A stretch of DNA of 64,000 bases from Cantharellus purpuraceus (lineage: Eukaryota > Basidiomycota > Agaricomycetes > Cantharellales > Hydnaceae): NCBI GenBank assembly GCA_025174535.1, contig JALBUN010000010.1, forward strand, positions 1,178,001 to 1,242,000, given 5' to 3'. The notes under the pieces were generated by a model. The model had not been told where the DNA came from. It worked only from the letters and a program-made list of their open reading frames with translations, and did not search any database. Both the position numbers and the translations under genes were made by a program. How positions within the stretch are numbered: the first letter of the stretch is position 1; every line of letters begins with the position of its first letter. This document shows, piece by piece, positions 49,927 through 62,029 of the stretch.

Positions 49927-51625
49927 ATGCCACGCCTCAACTACTCAAAGTGGGACCAACTTGAGGTAAAGTTGCTTAATTTTGTATGACCGGTGCTCAG
50001 ACTGCTCTTCATTAGCTTTCTGACGATTCCGACATCGAGGGTCACCCTAATGTAGACAAGAAATCTCTCATTCGGTGAGTACCTGTCTCCATCCATTCAG
50101 CATCTCAGGCTTAGTAGTCGACTAGGTGGAAACAACGAGATATACACGAGAAACGAGAGGCCAGAAAGCAGCGGATTGCCCAACTGAGTGGCGAGATTAC
50201 ATGCAACGAGGTGCTACTTCCTCGCTTGCAAACTATTGCGAGTGATGTTGCGTCGGGGGGGCATGTTTACTTCTCCTCCCTCGTTGAACGTCTAAAGACA
50301 CAACCATCACCCGAGGCACCAACTGATGGACAACCCACTTATGATGAGATGATCCAATCGTTACTTCTAAAGGTCTGGGAGGAAGTGAAAGAGAAAGGTG
50401 TCCAAAAGGATGATCCGGGACTCGATAAAGCTCTCGTCGACGGACTAAAGAGGCACATAACTAAGTTAGGAGAACGCCAGGAACAGATCAAGGTTGAATT
50501 AGAGACCGAGCAGAAAGAACAGACGAAGAAGATAACTAGCGAAGACATTCATGAAGGTTTCGACTCCAAGGCAAGTCAGATGCCACAACCACTCAAAAAT
50601 GCTGATAGATCCCATCATGTAGTATGTTCCTCCAAAACCAACACCAACTCCCGCCATCGTGCCTCAGAAACAGGCAAATAAGAAGACAACAGAGACAACA
50701 TTCGAGACTCTTAATCCTCAATCGTCATCCGTTTCTACGTTGGTGGAACCTTCTGCACAGCCTGATGCCAGTGACGAAGATGAAGACGAAGACGAAGATG
50801 AAGAGAGTCTCCCACAATTGACCCCCGCACTTGCTGAGTTTTCTAAAATACCGCTTCGCGACTATGAACGATCCTGGCAATTTATTCAAGCGAACAGAGA
50901 GGTCATCGTGCCTGGTGCTACAGATGCGCTTTTGGTTGAGGCGTTTGCTGCAGAGGGTCGTGGGGAAAAGGGCTATTCTAAGCAATGTGTTCATCAAGGA
51001 CTGTTACTACAGTATTGCGACAAACTGGGCCCAGATGGTGTTAACCTGTTTTTCAGGAGGTAAGGACAACCAACAATCAAACTTTCTTAATAACATTTCT
51101 CTCAGGATGGTGTCGAACGAGAAACGTGCCCAGGCAGTCTTCTTTGATGATGTCGAAAAAACTTATGCACACCTTGCTTCTCGTGTTGCTGTTACTAAAG
51201 CTGAGGAACAGGAAGCTGCGCAAGGGCACGAACAAATTCAGTTGATGCAGGAGGACCCCTCACAACCGATTACATTCAATATTCCTGATGGTCCGCCTCC
51301 AGAGGACCTCAGGCTTGAAGGTCCTGGAACAGAGGGATTCGATATTGAACAAGTGCGCCAGGCACTTCAAATGCGTTGGGACGTATTTGAGGCGTTCGAT
51401 GGCTCACTCAAAAAGGCACTTCAGAAGGGCACTTTAGAGGCTGTGAACAAAGTGCTGGGCAAAATGGATGTAGCCGACGCAGAAGAAACAGTGAGGTTAT
51501 TGGAGATGACGGGCATTCTTAGCTTCGCAGATGGAGGCAAAGTAAGGGATCTGACCAATCCAAATGGTGAGGCTGGTGTAGAGGAAGAGGGAGAAGATGC
51601 AGCTGCAGCCACTGGCGCTGAGTGA
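49927..51625 (+). CDS. CDC37: Hsp90 co-chaperone Cdc37
   Basis: Kinase-specific co-chaperone that loads clients onto Hsp90. Exons 49927-49965, 50016-50074, 50126-50570, 50623-51059, 51106-51625; 499 aa. The N-terminus MPRLNYSKWDQLELSDDSD has the invariant YSKWD and the CK2 site S15 (S14 in yeast), followed by EGHPNVDKKSLIRWKQRDIH. A long coiled coil runs to about residue 180. An acidic DEDEDEDEDEE linker precedes the Hsp90-binding middle domain (FIQANREVIVPGATDALLVE, GYSKQCVHQGLLLQYCDKLG). The C-terminal helical domain includes EAFDGSLKKALQKGTLEAVN. Intron 3 (50571-50622) is GC-AG with a perfect AAG|GCAAGT donor. Downstream gene converges from the other strand 110 bp away. Confidence 0.96.
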
Positions 51626-51734
51626 ATTAGGCGCATATTGAGAAAACATCATTTTGCTTTTGTGATCTTATCTAGTTGTTTTGCTTTGAATACCAAACAA
51701 AAGATGCAGGAAACCAATCACTATGATTTCTCAC

Positions 51735-52988
51735 TCATCCTTCTCCAAGACCATACACAAGCCCCAGAGCTACCTTGGCGGCTGCCTTCCTTTTCTCCTC
51801 TTCGTCGGTTATTCCTGCTATCTCCTCCTTCATAGCGTCCAAGGCTTCCAAAACGCGCGAGAGGTCGAATGGAGCCTGTAAGTCACCTTGCTCAACAATC
51901 TCTCCTGACATGCCCATCTCACGGAGACGATGGGACATCGATGCGACTTCTTCCTGAGATGGGAATGCTGGATCATCATCTGTGTCCAAGAGATATTTCG
52001 GAGGACTGGGGGCAGAGACAAAATCACTGAAATTGTCGTCAAAACCGGAGTCAGCTGGTCGGGAGTCTTTGGATATACGACTCGAAGTAGCAGAGGTAGC
52101 TTGAGATTGATCTATTCCCGTCCACGGATCTTTCTCGTCATCGGCACCCTTTTCTAGCCACCGCTCTAGTGCGTCTCTCTCACGCTGGAGCGCGGTGCTA
52201 CCCTCCTTTGAATCCTTCTCAGCATTCAATAACGATCGCAGTCCATCTTCTTCTCCTGGCGGTCCAGGAACCGACACCATACTGCGCGTTTTTGCACGTT
52301 TTCCTGACTTCTGAACCATGGATGGCCAAAGGATGGTGCTAAGTGCATCAATAATGCGACCTATTCCTGGTACTTCTAAAACACATCAAAAACTATACAA
52401 GTGGCTATAATCATTATATACCTTCTAATCCATCCATATCAGTCTCTTGTGTAGTTTCCCTGCTAGGATTGTCGTTTACATATTCAAACCCATATTCTCC
52501 GAAAAACAGCTCAAAATCGCCTTGCTTCTCGACGGCTGCGGAAGGATGGGAGACAGCGATGGACACCTCAAAATCCAATTCCTCAAGACGCTTGGTCAGG
52601 TCTCTGAAATCGTCTTCGAAAATCTGGCACATGAGTTAGTGGCATTCTTCCATGCTGAACTTTCGACATACTTCCGTAGGGTTAAACACGAAAATACAAG
52701 CGGGGGCTTCTGCTGCATCTTGGGCTCTCACTTCTGTGGTTTTTGCAAATGAAAATTGTACGGGGGCCGTGTAATATTTGTTCGAAATAATCCATGGTAG
52801 ATGGTTGGCATTATCAATTGATTGACATTCGGTAGCTGAGTTAGACTCAGATGCGGCAATGATCCCTGGGGAGTAGTATGGAAGCCCTGTGTAGGAGTCA
52901 GAGGATTCTACGCACTAGTGGATAGTTGTTTTGCCCGGGGGACGGAAGAAGAAATGGTCAGGATTCGACATGAAGGTGGTGGTGACAT
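51735..52988 (-). CDS. Alpha/gamma-adaptin-binding protein (AAGAB p34 / Irc6 type)
   Basis: Clathrin-adaptor assembly factor with a Rab-like N-terminal fold. Exons 51735-52375, 52422-52623, and a 5' region 52672-52988; about 376 aa. Landmarks: CRILTISS near the start, ISNKYYTAPVQFSFAKTTEV, CIFVFNPTE, IFEDDFRDLTKRLEELDFEV, GEYGFEYV, then DGLEEVPGIGRIIDALSTIL WPS split over the last intron. The C-terminal helix contains RVLEALDAMKEEIAGI, the conserved p34 tail. The 5' region (start at 52988) needs a jump of 29 nt to stay in frame; two such GT...AG segments exist (donor after TCCACTA or after TCTTCC), both shorter than the other introns here, so either an ultra-short intron or an indel is present. 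Confidence 0.72.
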
Positions 52989-53165
52989 GATACAGGTCAC
53001 GTCGCGAGTAACCAATCAACGCCAGAATCTTCCATACTCATTCTACGATTCAATACCGTGACTCGAACGCGCGCACAGAAACAAAGCTACAACTCCCTAA
53101 GCATATATACACAAGACAGAATAGTTGACCCAAAATAAGTTATGGTAGGCACATTATATGCCCTA

Positions 53166-54242
53166 TTAGAGACCAGCTGCACGACTCGGAACGGATAATG
53201 ACGATACCTGATCCCTGACTGATACTTCGGCCATTATATTTCTAGAAATGCAAAGCAGCCTCTTACGACTCGGGCTGAAGCACGAACACCACTCGATCAT
53301 CTCAAGTTTAGGTAGAGCAACGGCTATACGAAGGGAGACCTCGACCTCGTTCGAGTCCGTTATTTCCGCAAACTCTCGTATACACCTCTCGCATGAGGAA
53401 AGAGCCTGTCCGCGCGGACAAGATGCATGTCGTAGCAGAACCGTTGAAGGCGTAAGGTAAACATCAATAGATAGAAGCTGGAGTGTTTGTATGGGGCTGA
53501 GTGACGTTGCAATTGACCACTGGAAGAAGCTCAGCCCTAAATGTCAGGTGGTCACAGCTGAAAACAACTTACCCCAAGTGAATCTGCTGATGGAAACAAC
53601 GTGCCAACGCCAAACTTGTCCACTTCACCCATCCCATGCAGTCGCAATTCTCGGAGGCCCGGCAGCCGAGAGACGATCGCAGCAAAAAGATGATCGTGAA
53701 TCATGGTATCAAACTTCCATATTTCTAAACATGTCACAGATCGAGGGAGACATGCGATAACGCCAAGAGGTTTATCAACATTGAGCATTCGGATTGAGAC
53801 GGCTTTGAGAGCCGGGAAGTTTCTAGGGTGGATGGATGGGATAAGCAATGAGGAGACATTATGATAGCTGATCTCCCTAGCAGAGTTACAGCTAATATGA
53901 GCTTCCATCCAGAAGACCTGTCTAATGACAGACACACTTGACCCAGCTGTAAACCTCAGGAATACACGCTATGTACTCCCAATCCCACTCGTTCCTCACC
54001 CTAAGCTACAATCATCAACGAACCCGATAAAGAATGCGAGGAAGTAACCTTAAGCGAGAAAACCATAATTTCAGACCAATAGCGCGTAACGTACGAGACG
54101 CTAGCACGATGTTACGGACACAAGACCAAGGTGGTTTGCCATCGAAAGAGCTGGAACCCGTTCGCACCCGAGATAGAGCACACTGCCGGAAGAGAATTTC
54201 AACGATATCCACGAGGAGTTCATTAGGCAAGCATGTTTGCAT
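53166..54242 (-). CDS. F-box/LRR-like protein
   Basis: Exons 54020-54242, 53569-53946, 53166-53536; 323 aa. Start MQTCLPNELLVDIVEILFRQ gives an F-box at the very N-terminus; an upstream in-frame Met (54293) would add 17 residues. The middle has leucine-rich segments: NFPALKAVSIRMLNV, ACLPRSVTCLEIWKF, SRLPGLRELRLHGMG, then after an unusually short (32-nt) intron LSPIQTLQLLSIDVYLTP and VALPKLEMIEW. This is a common architecture of mushroom F-box proteins acting in SCF ligases. The short second intron is the weak point; if it is wrong, the gene is frameshifted. Confidence 0.6.
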
Positions 54243-54550
54243 GACGGGTACGCTTCCAGATTCTCTCGGAATGTACGTTAAATGAAAGGTCACACAGTGT
54301 GACTAAATAGTGCCTTCCAATTGGCCGACTACATTTCGTCATGTCTGCTCTGATCAACCGCTGAGTACTGAGTCTTCAATCCTACCACCTCATTATGCAA
54401 TAAGTCACGCAATATCAGGACACGAGCTCTAGTTGTTTTGCTTCGAGTTACGACCCGGTCACCTGGCCACATGCAAAATCCATCATCTAGTCTCTAAAAG
54501 TCATTTCTACCCAAAAGACAGATTTTCCCGCCTTGTAACACTGGTAAGAC

Positions 54551-56170
54551 TTAGCTTGATTCGTTGAGGATGACATGGGCACCACGGATGCCCAACACCG
54601 CCCTCGTGGAACAAACGCTGAACGCTACGCAAAACGGTCTGGTTTTCGATGGTCGTCAAAGCTCCAATGCATCATTATAATAAAGCTTACAGCACAAGTG
54701 ACAGTCCATATTGTACCTTACGGAAGGTGAAGAAATTAGCACGTATGTCATTAACAGTGAAAAACACTCATACCGGTGCGGCTACTGCTACAACAACGTT
54801 AGCAATGGAGAGGGCTGAATATCTCAATTTCAATACGTTCACAAGTAACAGACCATAACACCAACCTAAAATGTAAATATAATATAATAATCCTAATACG
54901 ATAAATTCTCATGTGTCTGCAACGAAGTATTAACTTATGCTCACCATCATGGAACATTGTCGTGATCATCGGACTACGACAGAAGCGGTAGTATTTCAGC
55001 CGACAGTAGAATGTCAATGCTGCGATAACTGCAAGGCGTGTTCTCATAATACTTCAGATAACCCAGTGTGCATATGGCGCACCAGTTTGATTTACTACAG
55101 AAACCAAAAATACGAACGCTATGTGTCCAGCGGGTGCCAAAGGTATGCAATTGATCCCCACTCTTGGCGATTTCAATAAAGGGTGGACTTGGACGACTTT
55201 GCTTTCCACGTAAATATAAGGAGATCAGTCTTGAAGATGACGCTGCTCACATGTCGTTCCGTCCAAGAGTCGTTTCATAATCATGACGGCTGCAGAAAAA
55301 ATGATCTAGGCAGCATACTAATTCAATTATGCAGTTCTACATTGAAATGATACTCACAAGTGTGAAGCTGACAATAAACACAAGTATGGACCAACGACGA
55401 CCCAAAATAGCATATGTTCGCATTGCAAGGATTACTAGCCGCCGATTACTGACAGGCATACATGTCAATCGTAGATGCCTTACTTTCAGAGATGAACGTT
55501 TCTGCAACCGTCAGCCCTGCACGATGGAATAGATTAGAAATGACTGCATGACGAGGATGTCTATAGAACTCACATGCTGCTGCCTTAAATACCGAGGGGC
55601 AGGTCTGGACCACCATATCAGAACATAGAACATATAATGAGGATGGATCACAATACACTTGAGTCCTTCACACTGGTGAGGGCTGTGCTGAATGTTAGCG
55701 TATGGATAGTAGGATTTGTGAAACACCGACCATACACAGATATTCCTATATCCACGAGAGGGATATATCTGTTTAAAAAGAAAAGAACCTTTCCAAGAGT
55801 CCATCTGGGGTTCCAGACGTAGTACACCTTAAACGAACGATCGGCACGCCGGGCAAAATGAAAAATGATATAATACGAACCTCTCGCTCGAGTGTCAAGA
55901 AGTAGTCGTATGCCTGGAAAGAGACTGGTCAACACCTATACACAATATCCGCTATGCAATGAGCTTACAAAGAGAGCCCCACAGGACACTAAGGGGCTTC
56001 ATGATCAACAGAACTCGCGCCGTGATTGAAAACAGGACCATCTCACCAAATGTGTACTGTCCCGCGCGATTAGAAAAACAATGTGGTGAAGTTTGTCCTC
56101 TTACCTCTGTCACTCGTAGCGCGACCAGTGAGGGAACTAGGGCATCAAGCAAGCTAGTTACAACGGACAT
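54551..56170 (-). CDS. DUF6533 multi-pass membrane protein (left arm of an inverted repeat)
   Basis: Family of unknown function with several transmembrane helices, highly expanded in mushrooms. Clear exons from the start: 56105-56170, 56047-56056 (10 nt), 55969-55988 (20 nt), 55881-55913, and one beginning at 55827. They join in frame to give ALRVTEYTFVSCGALFAYDY, FLTLEREVYYVWNPRWTLGK, VLFFLNRYIPLVDIG: the DUF6533 domain. Later exons give HQCEGLKCI, AGLTVAETFISE, ILAMRTYAILGRRWSILVF, PLAPAGHIAFVFLVSVVNQT, CRLKYYRFCRSPMITTMFHD and LSIANVVVAVAAP. The stop is near 54551 (ending ILNESS). No disabling mutation is seen in the parts I could read. The last two exon junctions and one in the middle are unresolved. 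A paralogue in inverted orientation lies at 62030-63701. Confidence 0.65.
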
Positions 56171-57449
56171 GGTACCAACAAAAAGAGCTCACTAGTATGA
56201 TCATTGATATTAAGTAGTACTACACGGTGTAACGCTGGGGAACTGAGTCCATCAGGACTATTGCCTTGCTCAGAAGCAGAGCGCTTATGGGTCTGTCACG
56301 GAACTGAGGACGGCAGAGAGCTGATAACATGAGGATCAAATAGCAGATGGTTGAAGCGCTGAATCATCTTCGTGGTGAGTTGTCCATGACAGCGTGATAA
56401 AGTAGATCTAGTGGTTTGTTTGCGCAGCCATATAGCCGTTTCTGTGACGTGGCAGCTCGCGATACATTCAGCTTCGCAGATGACGATGATTAAACTGCCA
56501 TTTCGCACGCCAACCGACGATGTTGCACCCCCTCATTGCGTCGAGACAGCTACCATGATCGGAATATGGGTGGCCGATGCGGAGATGCTAGATCGAGGCT
56601 TGTCATTATCACTGTCAAAGTGTGATGGCGCGAGTTTCAGATCGCAAGACACGCTGTAGAGCATTCCAACAGGAAAAACCCGAATTGGACCGACTGAGTT
56701 TATTCATTGCGAAAGTCATATCATGCCAGGCCAAGTGCATAAGCAAGATATGGGACACGCTTCATTTTCTCTGTTTCTCCATCGCACATATGTGTGGCTG
56801 CCGGGATGACGTGGGGAGTTACTTAACTTGACATGCCATAGCTATCCATGTCGAAGTGCTCCAAGATCGTGTTAATGTATATAAATGAGCTAGTCAGCTA
56901 CCGTGAGCCTACTACTTCAATATCGAGTTGCTTACGAAATACAACATAGAAAGATGTTCTACCTTCCGCCCATTATCCCAAAACACTGGCGGGCGAGACT
57001 CCCAAAAGAAAGAGATGGTCCGAGGATTCTCGATGATGTCGATAATTGTGTATTTTTTTCGTCAGCATGGCTTTATTTCTGCTGCGACCATATCGTCGAT
57101 ATGACCATAGCATCACCAAGCCTGTTGCTCTGCTCGACAGAAAGATTGCAATCAATGCACGTGTAAACCCGCCCTGCATTTCTTCATTAATCCAGGCGCG
57201 TGTACTATAGCCTGATGCAAACAGAGCCTTGTACTTGTAACATGCCCATTAGTCTCCCTTGCCTTTTTCTTTGCAACCCGCATCAGGCTGTTCCACATAT
57301 ATGTCCTCGGTAAGTTTTCCCCAGAAAATTACATCAAACAGATAGATGCCGAGATGCCGAGAAGTTTCAACACAGTCTTAACAGATTCTCAATCTAGTAA
57401 ATATAGTCGTCTCATACTGGTACATATTTCCCGTTACATAGACTATTCA
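56171..57449. other. Interval between inverted-repeat arm and the MLKL_NTD-like gene
   Basis: No gene recognised. It contains the promoter of the left DUF6533 gene and the 3' region of the gene at 57450-59863. Confidence 0.5.
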
Positions 57450-59863
57450 TCACAGAACCTGATCAGCTTTGCCATCCACTTGTTCATTCACTATCGGAAC
57501 CCGCTGTCTTAGATAGGCTTTCCACACTTCAAACCATGCCTTCGCCTCCGCCTTTGAACCGAATTGATAATCTCGAGATACAGGTACATCACAAGCGTCA
57601 GCGGTGGCTCTCCTTTCCAATGCCAACGTGTGGCCATTGAGCAAAATACGGAGGTGCGGCAAGGTGAAAGTGTCGACCAATAAGAGTTGCGATGGAAATA
57701 TTTCCATGCTCTTGTACTCCCCAAATATGGGTCTCCACGTGTCTAACACCTACGATGACATCAGAGTCATGTTTCAAATGCATACAGTCGCTGCATACCG
57801 CAGTGCGCGTTTCGATGGACTTCTGCGTCTTCTGCATCCAACACACACGGGTGTTCGTAACAGTAACTACTTCAGGTGCTGGAGGACTGGGCTCTAAAAA
57901 CAGATAGCTCGATAATGCAGGTGCGGAACAGGAATGAATGTCATACGCGGAGAAGTCTTTGAGCTACACTCTAGAAAAATTGCAAACCAGTGTGCAGCGA
58001 TTCGGGAGCTAAACACAATTTCTAGAATGTCGATCCAATCTGGCTGGGAGGATATAGCCGCATAGATGGTCACTTGATCCTCCACATGCATCCAGGACCA
58101 TGATGTAGTGACGGTCACCACCTTGAATCCGGCTCCCGCACGTGTGACTGTTGACTTGGACGCACCTAATCCCCAGTCGCGCAACGGCAATTCCTATTCA
58201 AAAACACGATATTTTGCCGTTATTATAAAAAGTTGGTAATAAGGACGCACAGGCCACACTTTTGAGGACAATACTGGCGTGCCATCACGAACTTGCAAGG
58301 TACACGGATATTTGAAAGTAAGCCCGACTTGGACCGGGTCTCCATCACCATTCTGATAAAGTGCACAGTTCTTCCAGACCGTATACCATAATCGAGCTTC
58401 CGTCTCGGTCTTGAAGCAGAACCTACGGGCGGTGGATGGTTCTTCATCATCCGCTCGGACCGAACGTTCGTGTACGATAGTATCACCGCTGCGATAGACA
58501 GTAGCAAATGGCAGTAAACCTGTGGCGACGTAATTGAAGTGGGTAGGATGGGCTTTGCAACTCCGGGAGTGCCCACTAAGCGTCACTGTCCAATGCGGAT
58601 TCGTCTATTAATAGGTATATCAGCATTATTAATATATAAAGGTCTGCACTCACAGGCCGCCGGCGTTCAATATGTGTTGGTGTCTTTCTCATCCAACAGT
58701 CATACTTCTTTCTCACCGTTACCTTGCAACGTGGCATATCTACTTGAGTGCAACCCGCCGAACCCACAGAGACATATACTTCTATCCATGAGAACCATTC
58801 CGAGGCAGAGGTTGCACTGAGAAACACAATATCCATCATGTCCTTCCAATTGGAACGAGCTGGATTGTGCATTGATACCGAGATTGTTCTGCATGCAATA
58901 GTCCATGCCCAGGTTTGTGTATTTGGGGGCCAGATGATATCAAATCCCCCCGCTCTTCTAATAACTCTAGCCTCGGAAATTCGAAGTCCCCATTCGGTGA
59001 GGTCCATGTCCTATATTGGGGGTGAGGTAATGAAAGATGTCTGATATGATGAAAGCGCACATCTAGGTAGCGAGACACCAATATTGGTTTACCATTACAA
59101 AGCTCGATACTACATAGCTCGTTGGAGGTGGCTCTGACGGTGACCGCTTCGTAATCCTTGACAGGTTTTTCCGACTTGAGGTCCGGAAATGTGGGAAGAC
59201 AGTGTGGGATTTCAGGCACAGGTGTAAAAGAAGAACAAGATGCGATAGCGGGGGCTTGTCCATCCATACGTTGCACCTCCAGCAGCTTTTGAAGTTGTGT
59301 TTCAATGGTGGCATATGCGGCAATCTTTGAAAAACAATTGCGGATTAGTCCGCCGTCGAAATATAGTGATGCAAGTTATACGTTGAAAGCCATCGACAGG
59401 TTTTGTAACCGATTCTGGAAGTACTCTATCCTTCCTTCGATCTCATTGCTTCTGATAAAGTTCTTGATAACATTAGTCGTGACATGCTCCTCGGAGAAGA
59501 GGCGAATGTCATCTAAGACCCTGCAAGCAGTCATATAGTTGTTGTAAGTTGTAGCGAGTGAAAACGTACATACTTCTCTAGTCTGTTCAAGAGGGCTCCC
59601 GTGTGTTCATTCATATCCCTATTTGACAGGAGTTGATTGACAGCAGACAATATGTCTGCGCTGGAAACGACCAAATTTCTTAATGCATGCTTGTTACTCG
59701 ATGCCTGTATACCTATCATGCAGTGGAATATGCTTGGTAGCTAACCTATACACACCTTCTGCACAATTCGCCATATAAATACGAGTATCGAATAGGCTTG
59801 CGCCAACCCCGGCACTGGAACAAAGTCGATACCTAGCGAAACGAGAGATAAAGTGACTTCCAT
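57450..59863 (-). CDS. Protein with MLKL_NTD-like helical bundle and two tandem PH-like repeat units
   Basis: Name and function not known to me. Nine exons: 59756-59863, 59574-59704, 59382-59520, 59061-59324, 58654-59010, 58251-58604, 57947-58193, 57799-57893, 57450-57749; 664 aa, no break. The N-terminus MEVTLSLVSLGIDFVPVPGL and FIWRIVQK, then helices SADILSAVNQLLSN, VLDDIRLFSEEHV, IEYFQNRLQNLSMAF, IETQLQKLLEVQ, match the four-helix MLKL_NTD-like bundle common at the N-termini of mushroom proteins. From about residue 215 two units of roughly 200 aa follow. Each has G.P.L.S, then WGL..S.A.V.RAG.GF, T..W.W, IVF.S..A..WF, CWM.KT...IE.R, and a final EA..W..VWK helix. Helix endings of this kind close PH domains, so each unit may hold two PH-like folds. 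Membrane or lipid association is an inference. Confidence 0.75.
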
Positions 59864-62029
59864 GCGGAGTCAGAGATGCGAGAGAGCAGAAGTGAAGCTG
59901 TGTGCGATCTGCGCGGATAAATAAGCGATACGATCGCATATTATCTGTCTATTTAGCACTGCATGATAGAACAAACGGATTGAGGTCACGAGATGCAAAG
60001 TGCACTGCTAGAGTGTCAGCTCTGTGCCAGGCTGTGCAATTGATTGTGGACAGATGCCATCATAGCCGTGGCTCCCCAGTTGCTCCATGGGCAGTCAAAC
60101 GCGGCACCGATCTCATACCGTAGAGCGTACACGCCGCCAAGTTTCGCTGACCGCCGGAGGTTCGTAATCAAGTCCGAGCGGAGTTTATGTCGGAAGTAAA
60201 TAATTGATCAGTGTGTGATTTGACCTTGGAGTCACCATTGTAAACGCATGCACAAGAAGGCGACGTAAGACCGTACTGGGAACCCCAAGAGTACATTGGG
60301 TAGGGTGTACTTGTTTCTGTCGCGGGTGTACGTGGCCCAAAGAGCACAACAAAAAAGTTATATTCGACGTATCATGATAGAGCGCGAAAGACAGAAAGCT
60401 TAGTCATCGCCCGTATGGCTGTGCCGGGACTCACACGTCTCTGATAGCTCCAACAGCCTGTTACATGCCTTGCCTGAATTGGCCCCATGAGCACAGTAGA
60501 GTTAATAACTGTATGATCATGGACGCCACCTTACACTCATCACCACCGCCCGTACAAAAATAGCAACTTGGCTGACTAAGGTGTATGTATCACACCTCAC
60601 AACCATATATTGATCGCACGTTGACCCTGTATTCCGGGTGGGGTTCGAGGGGCAAGGGACACTGGGCATAAACTTCAGAGGCTGCAGTGATCGCCGTAAA
60701 GCACCCTCTTACAGGAGATGAATATCAATATAGTGACATCGGTCTTCTCGTCTTCCGGCGATGAGGGTGCCAAAGTAGTATAGAGAAGTCTACTATCAGG
60801 AAGATGACTGGAACCAGGCAGACGACATTGGCATTTGTACTCACTGTCAAAGCCTGCGATGCCATGCTCTGCTAGATAACATATCATATTTTTGAGAGTA
60901 TCGCCAACCCTGACAGTAGGTACAAGTACAAGGTTCTACATGGGGCCGGTGATCTTCCTGGGGACCGATAGTATATTTTTATCATCATGCAAATTCATCT
61001 AAAGGCTAAGGTCTACAAGTGGGGTTGAAAAGCGTTGATAACATAGAGGTACAAGAATACTGTAGTACGCAAGTCGTAGATAAGGCAACATTCTCGTATC
61101 AGGGCGGCAACAACCTAAACGAATGATACGGGCGAAGCAAAACAAGGTCCGTAGTGAAAAATGTCGATGCTTTCTACAACGGTCTTTCCTGAGAAAGCAT
61201 GCTGGTAGGTGTATATTAGATTGAATGTATACTCTTGTCAACCAATTGCAAAGAGAAGGAGTGGCAAGTCTGGAAGGCTGTAACAGATGGAGCGGTTGGC
61301 AGGCAGTGGCTTATACCTCAAAGCGAAGCAGTCACTGTTCAATCTGTACGATGTCACCTTTTTCCCAGATTAATACAGTAAACGGGCGGCTTTCTTCGTC
61401 ACTCCAATATCGGCATGTCATTGCAGAGTCAAGCTACAAGCGCTACAAGCTATTATTGTCCAAGTCGTAATGGCACAAGCGTGCACATGACCGAACACCG
61501 ACTCTGTGAGTACTCTTGATCGAATCAGCGTGTGGATACTGCACGTCGTTGGAATGCGGAGACTCATGGCTTACGATTTTGCCGTGGATACTACCGATTT
61601 AATGCGCCCACATTACAGTGCTATGTGCACACTCTGATGCATCTGGCACAATCATTCGGCGGTACAGTAGTCATGTCTAACAATCATCGACACTTCTTGA
61701 TTGCAACTGCACAAGGTATTGTTGTAACCGATGGTCCTATCATGCGCGTCTAATAATGAGTGCCATGCATATGCAGCCCTTAAAGCTTCATAGAAGTTGA
61801 GTGCAAGCGCTCTGCAGCAGCCGGTCCACCATCTATGTTGATATCCGAGCCCCCCACCACCTGTTCTGAGTCCCTGCTGTCCTGAGCGCTTTGACGAGCT
61901 CAGGGATTTTCCTGAGGAACTCCGAATCGGTCCGTGGAGCGTTGCAGCATCGTAATAAATATTCTGATGGGGCGTATCAGTGCTTCATATAAGTCTCCAT
62001 GCTGGTGAGTTTAATGGTCCCCAGCTGAC
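59864..62029. other. Interval without a recognised gene
   Basis: Contains the promoter of the gene to the left, about 2 kb of short open frames without domain signatures, and the promoter of the right DUF6533 copy. No transposon ends or simple repeats stand out. Confidence 0.5.

Noticed and set aside
54937..55179. An 80-codon cysteine-rich frame, nearly identical to one at 63032-63274 on the other strand
   Set aside because: Both lie antisense to the coding exons of the two DUF6533 copies, so their similarity follows from the inverted duplication rather than from a small-protein family.
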